The notes beneath the pieces are model-generated. The model saw only the letters and a list, made by a program, of their open reading frames with translations. It ran no database searches and had not been told where the DNA came from. A stretch of DNA of 64,000 nt, from NCBI GenBank assembly GCA_017504485.1, contig JAFVRC010000014.1, forward strand, positions 1 through 64,000, read 5' to 3'. The DNA is from Alistipes sp. Its GTDB lineage: Bacteria; Bacteroidota; Bacteroidia; Bacteroidales; Rikenellaceae. Shown here one piece after another: positions 33,627 through 41,239 of the stretch; position 1 is the stretch's first letter; every line of letters starts with the position of its first letter. The translations under genes and the position numbers were made by a program.

Positions 33627-34550
33627 ATGAGGTGGATGTTTCGAATAGCACTTGCGATGTTTGCGCTGCTCTCTGCGCGAGGAACCCTCGCACAGACGGA
33701 GATTGTGCGCCCCGACCTGGGCACGCCTTCGAAGATTAGCCCAGCATACTTCGGCCCCAACGCCTTCCCGGTGCCCGATATGCTCGATGGGCGCACATCG
33801 GCCGACCTGAAGGTCGAGCTCTACGGCGACTGCTTCCTCGGCACAACAACCACCTCGGCGAGCGACGACATCACGGCCGACCTCTTCGCGCGTCTCACCA
33901 TTCCGCTCTTTACGCCCAAGGCTAACCTTGTGGTATGGATGCCCATCTTCGAATATTTTCACACCTCGGCCGAGGTGAATGCACTGCGACGCCTGCCGCA
34001 CTCCGGCACACTCGAGGGCTTCGACTCGGGCGACGTATATGTGTCGGCCGACGTGCAGCTGCTCAATCAGGAGCGGCACTACTGCGACATGGCCGCACGA
34101 GCCGCCATCAAAACAGCCTCGGCAAATCGCTTTGCCGAGGGGCGTTGCTACGATGCTCCGGGCTACTTCTTCGATGTAGCAGCAGGGCGCAACTTCAACC
34201 TCGGCAAGCAAGGGGGCGACCTGCGCCTCGCCGTCAGCACCGGCTTTCTCTGCTGGCAGACCGACAATGGCCGCCAGAATGATGCGGTGATGTATGGCCT
34301 CAAACTATGCTACTCCTACAAGCGATTTACGATAGATACCTCCCTCGGCGGATATGTCGGTTGGGAGGGTGATGGCGACAGCCCGATGACTCTCAAAACA
34401 GGTATCTCCTATGCGCTGGGCGACTTCTCACTACGTCTCTCGCATCAAGTGGGATTTCTCGACTGGCCATACCATCAAATACGCCTTGGTGCAAGCTACC
34501 GCTTCGATATGCTCTCGAAGTTGCCCCTGCGCCGTAAGCGCGACAAGTAG
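33627..34550 (+). CDS. Putative outer-membrane beta-barrel protein
   Basis: About 307 aa with a signal peptide (MFRIALAMFALLSARGTLA, cut before QTE). The mature part has alternating hydrophobic strands, many Tyr/Phe/Trp girdle residues and repeated turns (KANLVVWMPIFEYFH, GGDLRLAVSTGFLCW, FSLRLSHQVGFLD, HQIRLGASYRF), as in 10-14 strand barrels. The C-terminus continues with a basic tail (PLRRKRDK). No named family recognised; an outer-membrane porin-like role is inference. Start could be 33627 or 33636. Confidence 0.6.
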   Translation: MRWMFRIALAMFALLSARGTLAQTEIVRPDLGTPSKISPAYFGPNAFPVPDMLDGRTSADLKVELYGDCFLGTTTTSASDDITADLFARLTIPLFTPKANLVVWMPIFEYFHTSAEVNALRRLPHSGTLEGFDSGDVYVSADVQLLNQERHYCDMAARAAIKTASANRFAEGRCYDAPGYFFDVAAGRNFNLGKQGGDLRLAVSTGFLCWQTDNGRQNDAVMYGLKLCYSYKRFTIDTSLGGYVGWEGDGDSPMTLKTGISYALGDFSLRLSHQVGFLDWPYHQIRLGASYRFDMLSKLPLRRKRDK

Positions 34551-34588
34551 CGGCAACGGCCCATTCCCACAACAAAGATAATTGCTAC

Positions 34589-34615
34589 AAAAAAAGGAGT
34601 TGCTCATGCAACTCC
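34589..34615 (-). terminator. Terminator of tRNA-Leu
   Basis: On the minus strand GGAGTTGC pairs with GCAACTCC around ATGA and is followed by seven T. It starts 8 bp after the tRNA CCA end. Confidence 0.75.
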
Positions 34616-34622
34616 CCTTCTG

Positions 34623-34709
34623 TGGTGCCCAGGACGAGACTCGAACTCACACGGGCTAATGCCCACTACCCCCTCAAAGTAGCGTGTCTACCAATTCCAC
34701 CACCTGGGC
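34623..34709 (-). tRNA. tRNA-Leu (anticodon GAG)
   Basis: 87 nt with encoded CCA. The acceptor stem GCCCAGG pairs with CCTGGGC, the anticodon stem CTACT pairs with GGTAG around TTGAGGG (anticodon GAG at 34673-34675 on the complementary strand), a long variable arm GGGC-ATTA-GCCC marks a class II tRNA, and the T arm has GTTCGAGTC. It reads CUC and CUU codons. Confidence 0.95.
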
Positions 34710-34741
34710 CTAAACCTGCCGTTCTTTCTCAAACAGCGGGG

Positions 34742-34772
34742 CAAAGATATGCATTTTTTTTTGACCTGCAAA
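34742..34772 (-). promoter_or_regulatory. Promoter of tRNA-Leu
   Basis: On the minus strand TTTG is followed after 19 bp by TATCTTTG (34742-34749), 33 bp before the tRNA 5' end. A good Bacteroidetes promoter. Confidence 0.65.
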
Positions 34773-34793
34773 ATTTATCGGCATTTTTTTTTG

Positions 34794-34812
34794 AAAAGTC
34801 GATAAATTCGAC
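34794..34812 (-). terminator. Short hairpin behind the lipoprotein gene
   Basis: On the minus strand GTCGA, ATTTA loop, TCGAC, then TTTT. A weak terminator between the lipoprotein gene and the tRNA promoter. Confidence 0.35.
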
Positions 34813-34829
34813 CCGTCGGCTGCCATTAT

Positions 34830-35948
34830 CTATCGACGCGGCTTCGAAAAACAGCTCTGCGACACACGCGGAGCATAGAGCATACGCCGAGCCGACGAGA
34901 TGGCCTGCAGCGAGGATTGTCGCTCACGATTCTCGACAGAAACCTCGCCGTGCCACGAGCCGGTGATGCGATTCTGCGTGAGGCCATCGTCGAGGCAGTC
35001 GAGCGCGACCGTATATTGCCCGTCATCGCCCTTCGTGATACTTATTGTACCACCTACGAGCGGTGCCCACGGGCCATTATTCGGCATCTGGCGATTCTGC
35101 ATATAGCAGTACCAGGAGTCCATCAGGTCGCCATAGTCGTACACACCCGGATAGAAAGTGCCCTGCTCGCCACCAGCGCTGCAAGTATATACACCTTCGA
35201 GGCTGTTGTCGATACTCACACCGCGGCTCATCATCGTAACTTGCAAAGCATCGCCCGTGCCACTCTTCGGCGCAAGCATAAACACCCAATGCGCATACCC
35301 CTTACCGAAGTAGTCGCCATAGTAGTCGGCCATACCCGCCGCATTCGAGAAGTCGAGCGTCGTGTTTTGCGTCAGCGTCGTATAAGGGCCATCGGCACCA
35401 CTACCCGGCACGGCCGGCAGGTCGTAGTCGCCATGATAACTCACCTTGTGATGGCTACCGTCGAGCAGTGTCACGTCGAGCTCTATCTCCCCATCCGCAC
35501 GCACGATAAGCAGTGCGTCCTCAAAATCGACATCCTTTTCAGGATAATACTCGGCCGACTCATCCGTACAGTAATAGTGGCTGTAGAGCATCGAGATTGT
35601 GCCATCGTCGAAGCTGTCGCTCTTGTCGAAGGCATAGGCCCCGACCGGCAGATTTATCTTTGCGCCGCGCTCAGCAGCCACGGGCGAATAGACATCTACA
35701 TAGTAGTATCGCGCATTGGGCAGATATTCGCCACTCTTGGTAAAACCTTTATCCGAAAAGACGAGGTAATAGTTGTAGGATGGCGTTTCGTAAACCTTGC
35801 CACAATACTCACCACCGAGGTATGCCGCCTCGAGAACAACATTACCATTGCCACCACTTGCCATCCCTTCCGAATCAGGGGTATCGCACGCCGCAGCAAA
35901 CACAATAGCGCACAACGCGGCGCTCAAGATTCTGAAAACCTGCTTCAT
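34830..35948 (-). CDS. Hypothetical secreted lipoprotein
   Basis: 372 aa from MKQVFRILSAALCAIVF, with a lipobox FAAAC (Cys21) followed by a Gly/Asn/Ser spacer. The mature part has two similar halves: each contains GxY..FD/DFSN, a DD/GD segment, and a beta-rich block (ALLIVRADGEIELDVTLLDG and GTISITKGDDGQYTVALDCL), then K/SYHG or GSWHG. This suggests an internal duplication of a beta-sandwich unit. The start at 35948 is chosen because the signal peptide begins there. No known function; single gene with its own promoter. Confidence 0.75.
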   Translation of the reverse strand: MKQVFRILSAALCAIVFAAACDTPDSEGMASGGNGNVVLEAAYLGGEYCGKVYETPSYNYYLVFSDKGFTKSGEYLPNARYYYVDVYSPVAAERGAKINLPVGAYAFDKSDSFDDGTISMLYSHYYCTDESAEYYPEKDVDFEDALLIVRADGEIELDVTLLDGSHHKVSYHGDYDLPAVPGSGADGPYTTLTQNTTLDFSNAAGMADYYGDYFGKGYAHWVFMLAPKSGTGDALQVTMMSRGVSIDNSLEGVYTCSAGGEQGTFYPGVYDYGDLMDSWYCYMQNRQMPNNGPWAPLVGGTISITKGDDGQYTVALDCLDDGLTQNRITGSWHGEVSVENRERQSSLQAISSARRMLYAPRVSQSCFSKPRR

Positions 35949-35976
35949 ACAGCCATAGAAATTTTGATTGTTTCGC

Positions 35977-36001
35977 AGGTGCGGCACCGACGGTCGCACC
36001 T
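35977..36001 (-). promoter_or_regulatory. Hairpin in the 5' leader of the lipoprotein gene
   Basis: AGGTGCG and CGCACCT form a 7-bp stem with an inner ACCG/CGGT pairing. It lies between the predicted transcription start (about 36004) and the ATG at 35948. It may stabilise the message; no riboswitch family recognised. Confidence 0.35.
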
Positions 36002-36010
36002 CTTGCGACA

Positions 36011-36018
36011 CAAAGATA
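36011..36018 (-). promoter_or_regulatory. -7 box of the lipoprotein gene
   Basis: The minus strand reads TATCTTTG, an exact TAnnTTTG, about 63 bp before the ATG. Confidence 0.5.
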
Positions 36019-36041
36019 ACACTTTATTTCCAATCGCGCAA

Positions 36042-36710
36042 TTAATCTACCATGCGAAACATCACACGAACCCCCGTAGCAACAATTTGAATACCTACGC
36101 AGAAGGTGAAGAAGGCAACCATCTTGTTGAGCAGCGTGCCCCCTGCGCCTCCCATACGGCGGATGACGCGCTGCCCATGCACCAGAAAGAGGTAGAGTAT
36201 GGCGGCCATCAGCAGTATCGTAATGGCTATGACAGCATAGGTGAGCAGACTATGGCGCAAATCGGCACGAATATTGGTCGAGGCCATAAGCGTAAGGATT
36301 ACCGATATGGTACCCGGGCCGATGGTTATCGGAAAGGTTATGGGATAGAATATGTGTTGTTCGATCATCCGCACCGTCTCGCCCGACGACTCGACATCGG
36401 CCAAGCGGCCGAGCGCCGTGTCCGAATCACCGAGCCACTGCCACGCCGTGCGGCAGATGAGCAGTCCGCCTCCTGTCTGTATAACCGGAAGCGAGAGCCC
36501 GAAGAGCAGCAACACGAGGTGACCGACAACCAACGCACCAAGGCCGATGAGGGCATAGGCCACGACAATACGGCGAATAAGTTCCCGCCGATGCGGCTCC
36601 TCGATACGCGAGAGCATACCGCTCACCAGCAAGCCTGCCCCCGCCGGATTCGATACGGGAAAGATGGCCATAAACGAGGAGATGAAGATAAATATTACGG
36701 ATTTAAGCAT
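36042..36710 (-). CDS. MarC family integral membrane protein
   Basis: 222 aa with six membrane segments. FMAIFPVSNPAGAG near the N-terminus, GGGLLICRTAWQWLG and FPITIGPGTISVIL are the family's conserved blocks. MarC proteins were once linked to antibiotic resistance, but that role has not held up; the transported substrate is unknown. It ends 23 bp upstream of the lipoprotein promoter. Confidence 0.87.
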   Translation of the reverse strand: MLKSVIFIFISSFMAIFPVSNPAGAGLLVSGMLSRIEEPHRRELIRRIVVAYALIGLGALVVGHLVLLLFGLSLPVIQTGGGLLICRTAWQWLGDSDTALGRLADVESSGETVRMIEQHIFYPITFPITIGPGTISVILTLMASTNIRADLRHSLLTYAVIAITILLMAAILYLFLVHGQRVIRRMGGAGGTLLNKMVAFFTFCVGIQIVATGVRVMFRMVD

Positions 36711-36762
36711 GATAAACTCGATTTTTGACGCATAAATTCAACAATTATTCCATTTTTTTTAT

Positions 36763-36770
36763 TATATTTG
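36763..36770 (+). promoter_or_regulatory. -7 box of the PepSY-like gene
   Basis: TATATTTG fits TAnnTTTG, 30 bp before the ATG at 36801; the leader includes the Shine-Dalgarno AAAGGAGG. Confidence 0.5.
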
Positions 36771-36800
36771 TAATGAACACTTAAAAACAAAGGAGGTATT

Positions 36801-37238
36801 ATGAGAAGATTTTGGATTGTAGCAATCGCGATTGCTATGTGTGCAGGTTCGGCCTCGGCCGACAATGATCGACCTATCACTTTCGAGCAGCTCCCGAAAG
36901 GGGCACAAACGCTCATCAAGAAGCACTTTGCTGATGCGACCATTCAGCTTGCGAAGGAGGATCCGGGAATCCTCGGCAGCGAATACGACGTGGTGTTCAG
37001 CGACGGTACGAAGGTGGAATTCAACGACCGGGGGCAGTGGGAGAGCATCAAGTGCCGCAACAAAGCCCTGCCTGCAGCAGTCGTTCCACAGCCTATCGCC
37101 GACTATGTGAAGAAGCACTACCCTACGGCTTTCATCACGAGTATCGATCGTGATGCACGCGACTACGAGGTGGAACTCAACACGGGCGTCGAGCTTACTT
37201 TCAACATGCAGTTCCACTGTATCGATATCGACTATTAG
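36801..37238 (+). CDS. PepSY-like (DUF2874-type) periplasmic protein
   Basis: 145 aa with signal peptide 1-20 (AGSASA before DND). The mature part contains two PepSY-like repeats: LPKGAQTLIKKHFADATI...YDVVFSDGTKVEFNDRGQW and PQPIADYVKKHYPTAFI...YEVELNTGVELTFN. Such proteins are thought to bind ligands or inhibit proteins in the periplasm; the partner is unknown. A strong Shine-Dalgarno AAAGGAGG precedes it. Single-gene unit with promoter and terminator. Confidence 0.82.
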   Translation: MRRFWIVAIAIAMCAGSASADNDRPITFEQLPKGAQTLIKKHFADATIQLAKEDPGILGSEYDVVFSDGTKVEFNDRGQWESIKCRNKALPAAVVPQPIADYVKKHYPTAFITSIDRDARDYEVELNTGVELTFNMQFHCIDIDY

Positions 37239-37263
37239 GATTCGACTACCACGATTACTCTAC

Positions 37264-37302
37264 AATGGGCGTGTCCAGAGTCGTTGGGCACGCCCATTTT
37301 TG
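37264..37302 (+). terminator. Terminator after the PepSY-like gene
   Basis: AATGGGCGTG (37264-37273) pairs with CACGCCCATT (37289-37298), extended by TCC/GGG, and is followed by T residues. Confidence 0.8.
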
Positions 37303-37374
37303 TGGCAATTAGAAGTTGTCCCATCTTTTCGTTCCGTATTTTTACCTATTTTGAGCAACTTTGCATCCAATTTC

Positions 37375-37406
37375 TTTGCTTTTTACGCAAAAGTACTTTA
37401 CTTTTG
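37375..37406 (+). promoter_or_regulatory. Promoter of the glycerol-3-phosphate dehydrogenase gene
   Basis: TTTG (37375-37378) and TACTTTTG (37399-37406) with 20 bp between; predicted start near 37413, giving a 48-nt leader. The rest of the region 37303-37460 holds no gene. Confidence 0.65.
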
Positions 37407-37460
37407 CAACAAATTACGAGGTGAGCAAATCCAATAAATCTATAAAACAAAATTAAAACG

Positions 37461-39026
37461 ATGAAAAGAGAGAATCTTTTGAAGCAACTTGAGAATACCG
37501 AAAAGGTATGGGACGTTGTTGTTATCGGAGGAGGCGCGACCGGTTTGGGCTGTGCTGTCGATGCTGCATCGCGCGGCTACAGCGTGGCACTCTTCGAGCG
37601 CGAGGACTTCGCAAAATGCACGTCGAGCCGCTCGACGAAGCTCGTACACGGTGGTGTGCGCTATCTTCAGAAGTTGGAGGTAGATTTGGTTCGCGAGGCT
37701 CTTCACGAGCGCGGTCTTATGAAGCAAAATGCTCCGCATCTCGTCAAGGACCAGGCCTTCGTAATCTCGAACTACAGCTGGTGGGAGAACTTCCTCTACT
37801 TCTGTGGTCTTACGTTCTACGACATCCTCTCGTTTGGCTTCGGCTATGGTCGTTCTCGTTTCATCACTCCAAAGACGGTAATGAAGTACCTGCCTACCTC
37901 GGTCGAGAAGGGTTTGAAGGGCGGTGTGGTATACCACGACGGTCAGTTCGACGATGCGCGTATGGCTTGCAACCTCGCACAGACCTGCGTTGAGCAGGGT
38001 GGCGTAGCCGTAAACCGCACGGCTGTCGAGAAGGTGCTCCACGACGAGAAGGGCAAGTGCTGCGGCGTGGTAGCCAAGGATTTGCTCACGGGCAAGGAGT
38101 ACACCGTTAAGGCCAAGGCTGTTATCAATGCTGCCGGAATCTTCGTTGATGAGGTTATGCAGATGGACGAGCCGGGTATGCAGAAGATGGTCGTTCCGTC
38201 GCAGGGTGTTCACCTTGTACTCGATATGAAGTTCCTGCAGAGCGACTACGCCATTATGGTTCCGAAGACCTCGGATGGCCGCGTGCTCTTCGCCGTGCCT
38301 TGGCACGACAAGGTTGTCGTAGGTACGACCGATATTCAGCGCCCTACGCCTGAGAGCGAGCCACGTCCGCTTGAGGAGGAGATCGACTTTATCCTCAACA
38401 CGGCAGGTCTCTATATGACTCCGGCCCCTACGCGTGCCGACATCGTTTCGGTATTTGCCGGCCAGCGTCCTCTCGCAGCACCAAAGAAGGAGGGCAAGAA
38501 GTCGAAGGAGGTATCGCGCAGCCACAAGATTATCGTGTCGGACAAGGACTTGATTACCATCACGGGTGGCAAGTGGACTTCGTACCGCAAGATGGCCGAG
38601 GATACTATCGACAAGGCTATCAAGATGGGCAAGATTGAGAAGCGCAAGTGCGTGACGCGCAAGCTCCACATCCACGGCTATCGTCCAAATCCGGACCTCA
38701 CGAACCACATGTACGTCTATGGCTCGGACGAGCCTGCAATCCTCAATATGATTAAGGAGAATCCTGCACTCGGCGAGAAACTCTCGGAGAAGTACGGCTA
38801 CACAGTGGCCGAGGTACTTTGGGCTATCCGCGAGGAGATGGCACTGACGGTGGATGATGTATTGGCACGCCGTGTCCGTCTGCTCTTCGTCGATGCTCGT
38901 GAGGCCGAGAAGGCAGCACCTCGCGTTGCCGAGATTATGGCCGCAGAGCTCGGTCGCGATCAGGCTTGGATTGACGAGCAGGTTAAAGCCTTCACGGAGA
39001 TTGCACAGCACTACTACATCGCCTAA
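37461..39026 (+). CDS. glpD: FAD-dependent glycerol-3-phosphate dehydrogenase
   Basis: Oxidises sn-glycerol 3-phosphate to dihydroxyacetone phosphate and passes electrons to quinone at the membrane. 521 aa. VVVIGGGATGLGCAVDAASRG is the FAD-binding Rossmann motif, followed by FEREDFAKCTSSRSTKLVHGGVRYL, the family signature. WHDKVVVGTTDIQ and TITGGKWTSYRKMAEDT are further conserved blocks, and a C-terminal DAO_C domain is present. No glycerol kinase or uptake gene lies nearby. GlpA-type naming would be equally valid. Confidence 0.93.
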   Translation: MKRENLLKQLENTEKVWDVVVIGGGATGLGCAVDAASRGYSVALFEREDFAKCTSSRSTKLVHGGVRYLQKLEVDLVREALHERGLMKQNAPHLVKDQAFVISNYSWWENFLYFCGLTFYDILSFGFGYGRSRFITPKTVMKYLPTSVEKGLKGGVVYHDGQFDDARMACNLAQTCVEQGGVAVNRTAVEKVLHDEKGKCCGVVAKDLLTGKEYTVKAKAVINAAGIFVDEVMQMDEPGMQKMVVPSQGVHLVLDMKFLQSDYAIMVPKTSDGRVLFAVPWHDKVVVGTTDIQRPTPESEPRPLEEEIDFILNTAGLYMTPAPTRADIVSVFAGQRPLAAPKKEGKKSKEVSRSHKIIVSDKDLITITGGKWTSYRKMAEDTIDKAIKMGKIEKRKCVTRKLHIHGYRPNPDLTNHMYVYGSDEPAILNMIKENPALGEKLSEKYGYTVAEVLWAIREEMALTVDDVLARRVRLLFVDAREAEKAAPRVAEIMAAELGRDQAWIDEQVKAFTEIAQHYYIA

Positions 39027-39050
39027 TCGGACAGATGATAATACGAATAA

Positions 39051-39082
39051 GGGGGCTGACCAAAAATGGTTAGCCCCCTTTT
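39051..39082 (+). terminator. Terminator shared by the convergent glpD and GH50-like units
   Basis: GGGGGCTGACC pairs with GGTTAGCCCCC around AAAAAT, followed by TTTT on the plus strand. It lies between two convergent genes and may work in both directions, though the T run is better for glpD. Confidence 0.75.
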
Positions 39083-39102
39083 CGTGCTATTGCGTCACGC
39101 TG

Positions 39103-41220
39103 CTACTTTGTATAGCGAATATTATACATATCGTAGCCCACGCGACGGATACCCTCGATGGTTTCGTAGTACGGCGTGTCGCAGACGTCCGTAAAGCCAA
39201 CGTTGAAGTTCTCGCCATCGAAGCGACCCGTGGTCGCCTGGTCGGAGAACTGATGCCAATGGGTGCCCACAATATTCGGGTGCATCAAAGCCGAGCGCAC
39301 ATACACTTCGTAGGCCTTGCCGCGCTCCTCGTGGTTCTTCACCTCGATGAGCGAGTGGTGGAACATACCGCGGTCGCGCGTACCGAAGTGGAACTCGCCG
39401 ACAATCATCGGCTTATCGATGCCCTCCGGCTGCACATAGTCGTCAATGGTGTAGCGGTAGAGGTTGTGACTTAGGGCATCGCAATACTTGGCACCGATGA
39501 CTAGCGCCCTCTTGTTGGAGCCCGCAAAGCGGCAACCGAGATACAATACACCCGGCGCATACTCGTTGAACACCTCACGGCATACGCGGAAGTATTTGTC
39601 GATAACCTTGTCGTTGAACTCTACGAGCTCTTTGTGCGCGCGCCTTGGAAGGTCTTTGGTATTGTTGAGCAGGGCATCCCACGAAGCAAACGATGTGCCC
39701 CACGCCTTGTTCAGCGCAACAATATCCTCGCGATACTTGGCCTTGTAGTGCTTGACCAGCTCCTGCTTACCCATCAACGTAGCAGGATTCTTGGCTATCA
39801 TCACCGCGAGGTAGCTCTCGTTGCCCCAACGCAGCTCGTTATCGACGAACAATCCTACCAAGTAAGGGTCTTTGAGCGACTGCTCGCGATCCTTGAGTTG
39901 GTCGATGATGCTCTGACGGAAGCTCGGATCAAATGGGTCGCGGAACGGCCACCAGCCACCAATACCCTTGATAGGCACGCCACGAGCCTCGAGTCGCTCG
40001 ATATACGGAGTCTTCGACATCAGGCATATATCCTTATCCGACGAGTTGGCTATGGTATTCAGACCCCAGCTCTGCAAGCGGCGATGTGCCAGCTCGCCAT
40101 ACACCTGCTTGTAATCCTTGCCGTACTTGCGATAGCAGTTAGCCGACGAGAAGTCGTAGGTCTCCTTGATGTGACGCGCCGTGTAGTAAGGCTTGAGCAG
40201 CGAGTCGTGCGTGAAGTAGAATTGCTCGAACTCATCGCCCTTCTTCGGCAGGTTTTCGAAGTAGTTGCGGCGGCCATCGAGCGGCGTAACAGCCGACGAA
40301 GGGGTTACGCGCACTACGCCGTGCGACCACCAGAGGCAACCTTCGGGATCGACAAACCACCACTTGCCGTCCACCTTCTTGAAGTAGAAGCGACCCGTAG
40401 CCTCCTGACGAGGACCACTTGCCCAACCACCATACTTATTGCGATCCGCAGGACCTGCGTACTTGGCCAAATCGGCCTCCTCCACCTTGCGAGCCTTCTG
40501 CAAATCCTCGTCCGAATGTATCTTGCCCGGCCACTCCTTATACTTATACTGACCGTAGCAGTCGATAAATGGGAAGAACTCATTGTAAGACATCTGCACC
40601 ACCTTCGGATTCTTCACACGCTTGCCCGGCAGCACCTTCATATCGACGATACGCCAGCCATTCTTGGCCTTGACAGCGTTCTGCGCCATGTGCTGGCTAT
40701 GGAGCGATATGATACGCACGTCGGACATATTGCCCTCATATGAGTAGAAGCCGAACTCTCTCGAGTATGGCGTACAACGCATTAGGCGGAAGGCCTTGGC
40801 AACATCCGGATGCTGCAGCGGCTCGGGGAAGTTGAGCACCACCTCGCGACGCTCGTGCGGAGCCAGATAGTAGGCATCACCCACCGTAGCCGGAACCGTA
40901 CGACGGAACTTGGCAACATACTTACGCGAATCGGTAATGTAGAGTGTGATGCGCAACGGCTGATCCTCCAAATTCTCGAGCGTAAAGCTGATGGATTTGT
41001 AGTCCGTAAAATCGAACTGCTTGTCAATGGTTATGCGCGTGTGCTTCTCATTCTTATTAGGTACAATCGTCACATTGTTACCCTCAACCACAAGGCGCGA
41101 CTTGGCACTCTTGAGACACTCACGCGGAGTATCACGAACCAGATTTATCTGCTTCGGCTTGGCCGCAACGACCATTGACACGGCCATAAAGGCCAACGAC
41201 AATATCAGTATCCTTCTCAT
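39103..41220 (-). CDS. GH50-like (clan GH-A) glycoside hydrolase, copy 2
   Basis: About 705 aa with a signal peptide (MRRILILSLAFMAVSMVVAA). An N-terminal beta-sandwich domain (about 30-190) precedes a TIM barrel. VDGKWWFVDPEGCLWWSHG, the candidate acid/base in GLFVDNELRWG (about E462) and the candidate nucleophile in MIVGEFHFG (about E609) fit GH50. Known GH50 enzymes are beta-agarases, but in gut species other galactans are possible. About 19 bp behind its paralogue. The start at 41220 gives the best signal peptide. Confidence 0.7.
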   Translation of the reverse strand: MRRILILSLAFMAVSMVVAAKPKQINLVRDTPRECLKSAKSRLVVEGNNVTIVPNKNEKHTRITIDKQFDFTDYKSISFTLENLEDQPLRITLYITDSRKYVAKFRRTVPATVGDAYYLAPHERREVVLNFPEPLQHPDVAKAFRLMRCTPYSREFGFYSYEGNMSDVRIISLHSQHMAQNAVKAKNGWRIVDMKVLPGKRVKNPKVVQMSYNEFFPFIDCYGQYKYKEWPGKIHSDEDLQKARKVEEADLAKYAGPADRNKYGGWASGPRQEATGRFYFKKVDGKWWFVDPEGCLWWSHGVVRVTPSSAVTPLDGRRNYFENLPKKGDEFEQFYFTHDSLLKPYYTARHIKETYDFSSANCYRKYGKDYKQVYGELAHRRLQSWGLNTIANSSDKDICLMSKTPYIERLEARGVPIKGIGGWWPFRDPFDPSFRQSIIDQLKDREQSLKDPYLVGLFVDNELRWGNESYLAVMIAKNPATLMGKQELVKHYKAKYREDIVALNKAWGTSFASWDALLNNTKDLPRRAHKELVEFNDKVIDKYFRVCREVFNEYAPGVLYLGCRFAGSNKRALVIGAKYCDALSHNLYRYTIDDYVQPEGIDKPMIVGEFHFGTRDRGMFHHSLIEVKNHEERGKAYEVYVRSALMHPNIVGTHWHQFSDQATTGRFDGENFNVGFTDVCDTPYYETIEGIRRVGYDMYNIRYTK

Positions 41221-41239
41221 AGTACAAATATTCATCAAT

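Noticed and set aside
34573-34580. Minus-strand TATCTTTG that could drive an antisense RNA into the barrel-like gene
   Set aside because: It has no -33 element at the right distance and lies just behind the tRNA terminator; I regard it as a chance match.
34917-36728. Plus-strand open frame (603 codons) across the lipoprotein and MarC genes
   Set aside because: It runs antisense to two recognisable genes and across the intergenic promoter; no protein-like features.
37440-39011. Minus-strand open frame (523 codons)
   Set aside because: Antisense shadow of the glycerol-3-phosphate dehydrogenase gene, which has the FAD motif and a good promoter.
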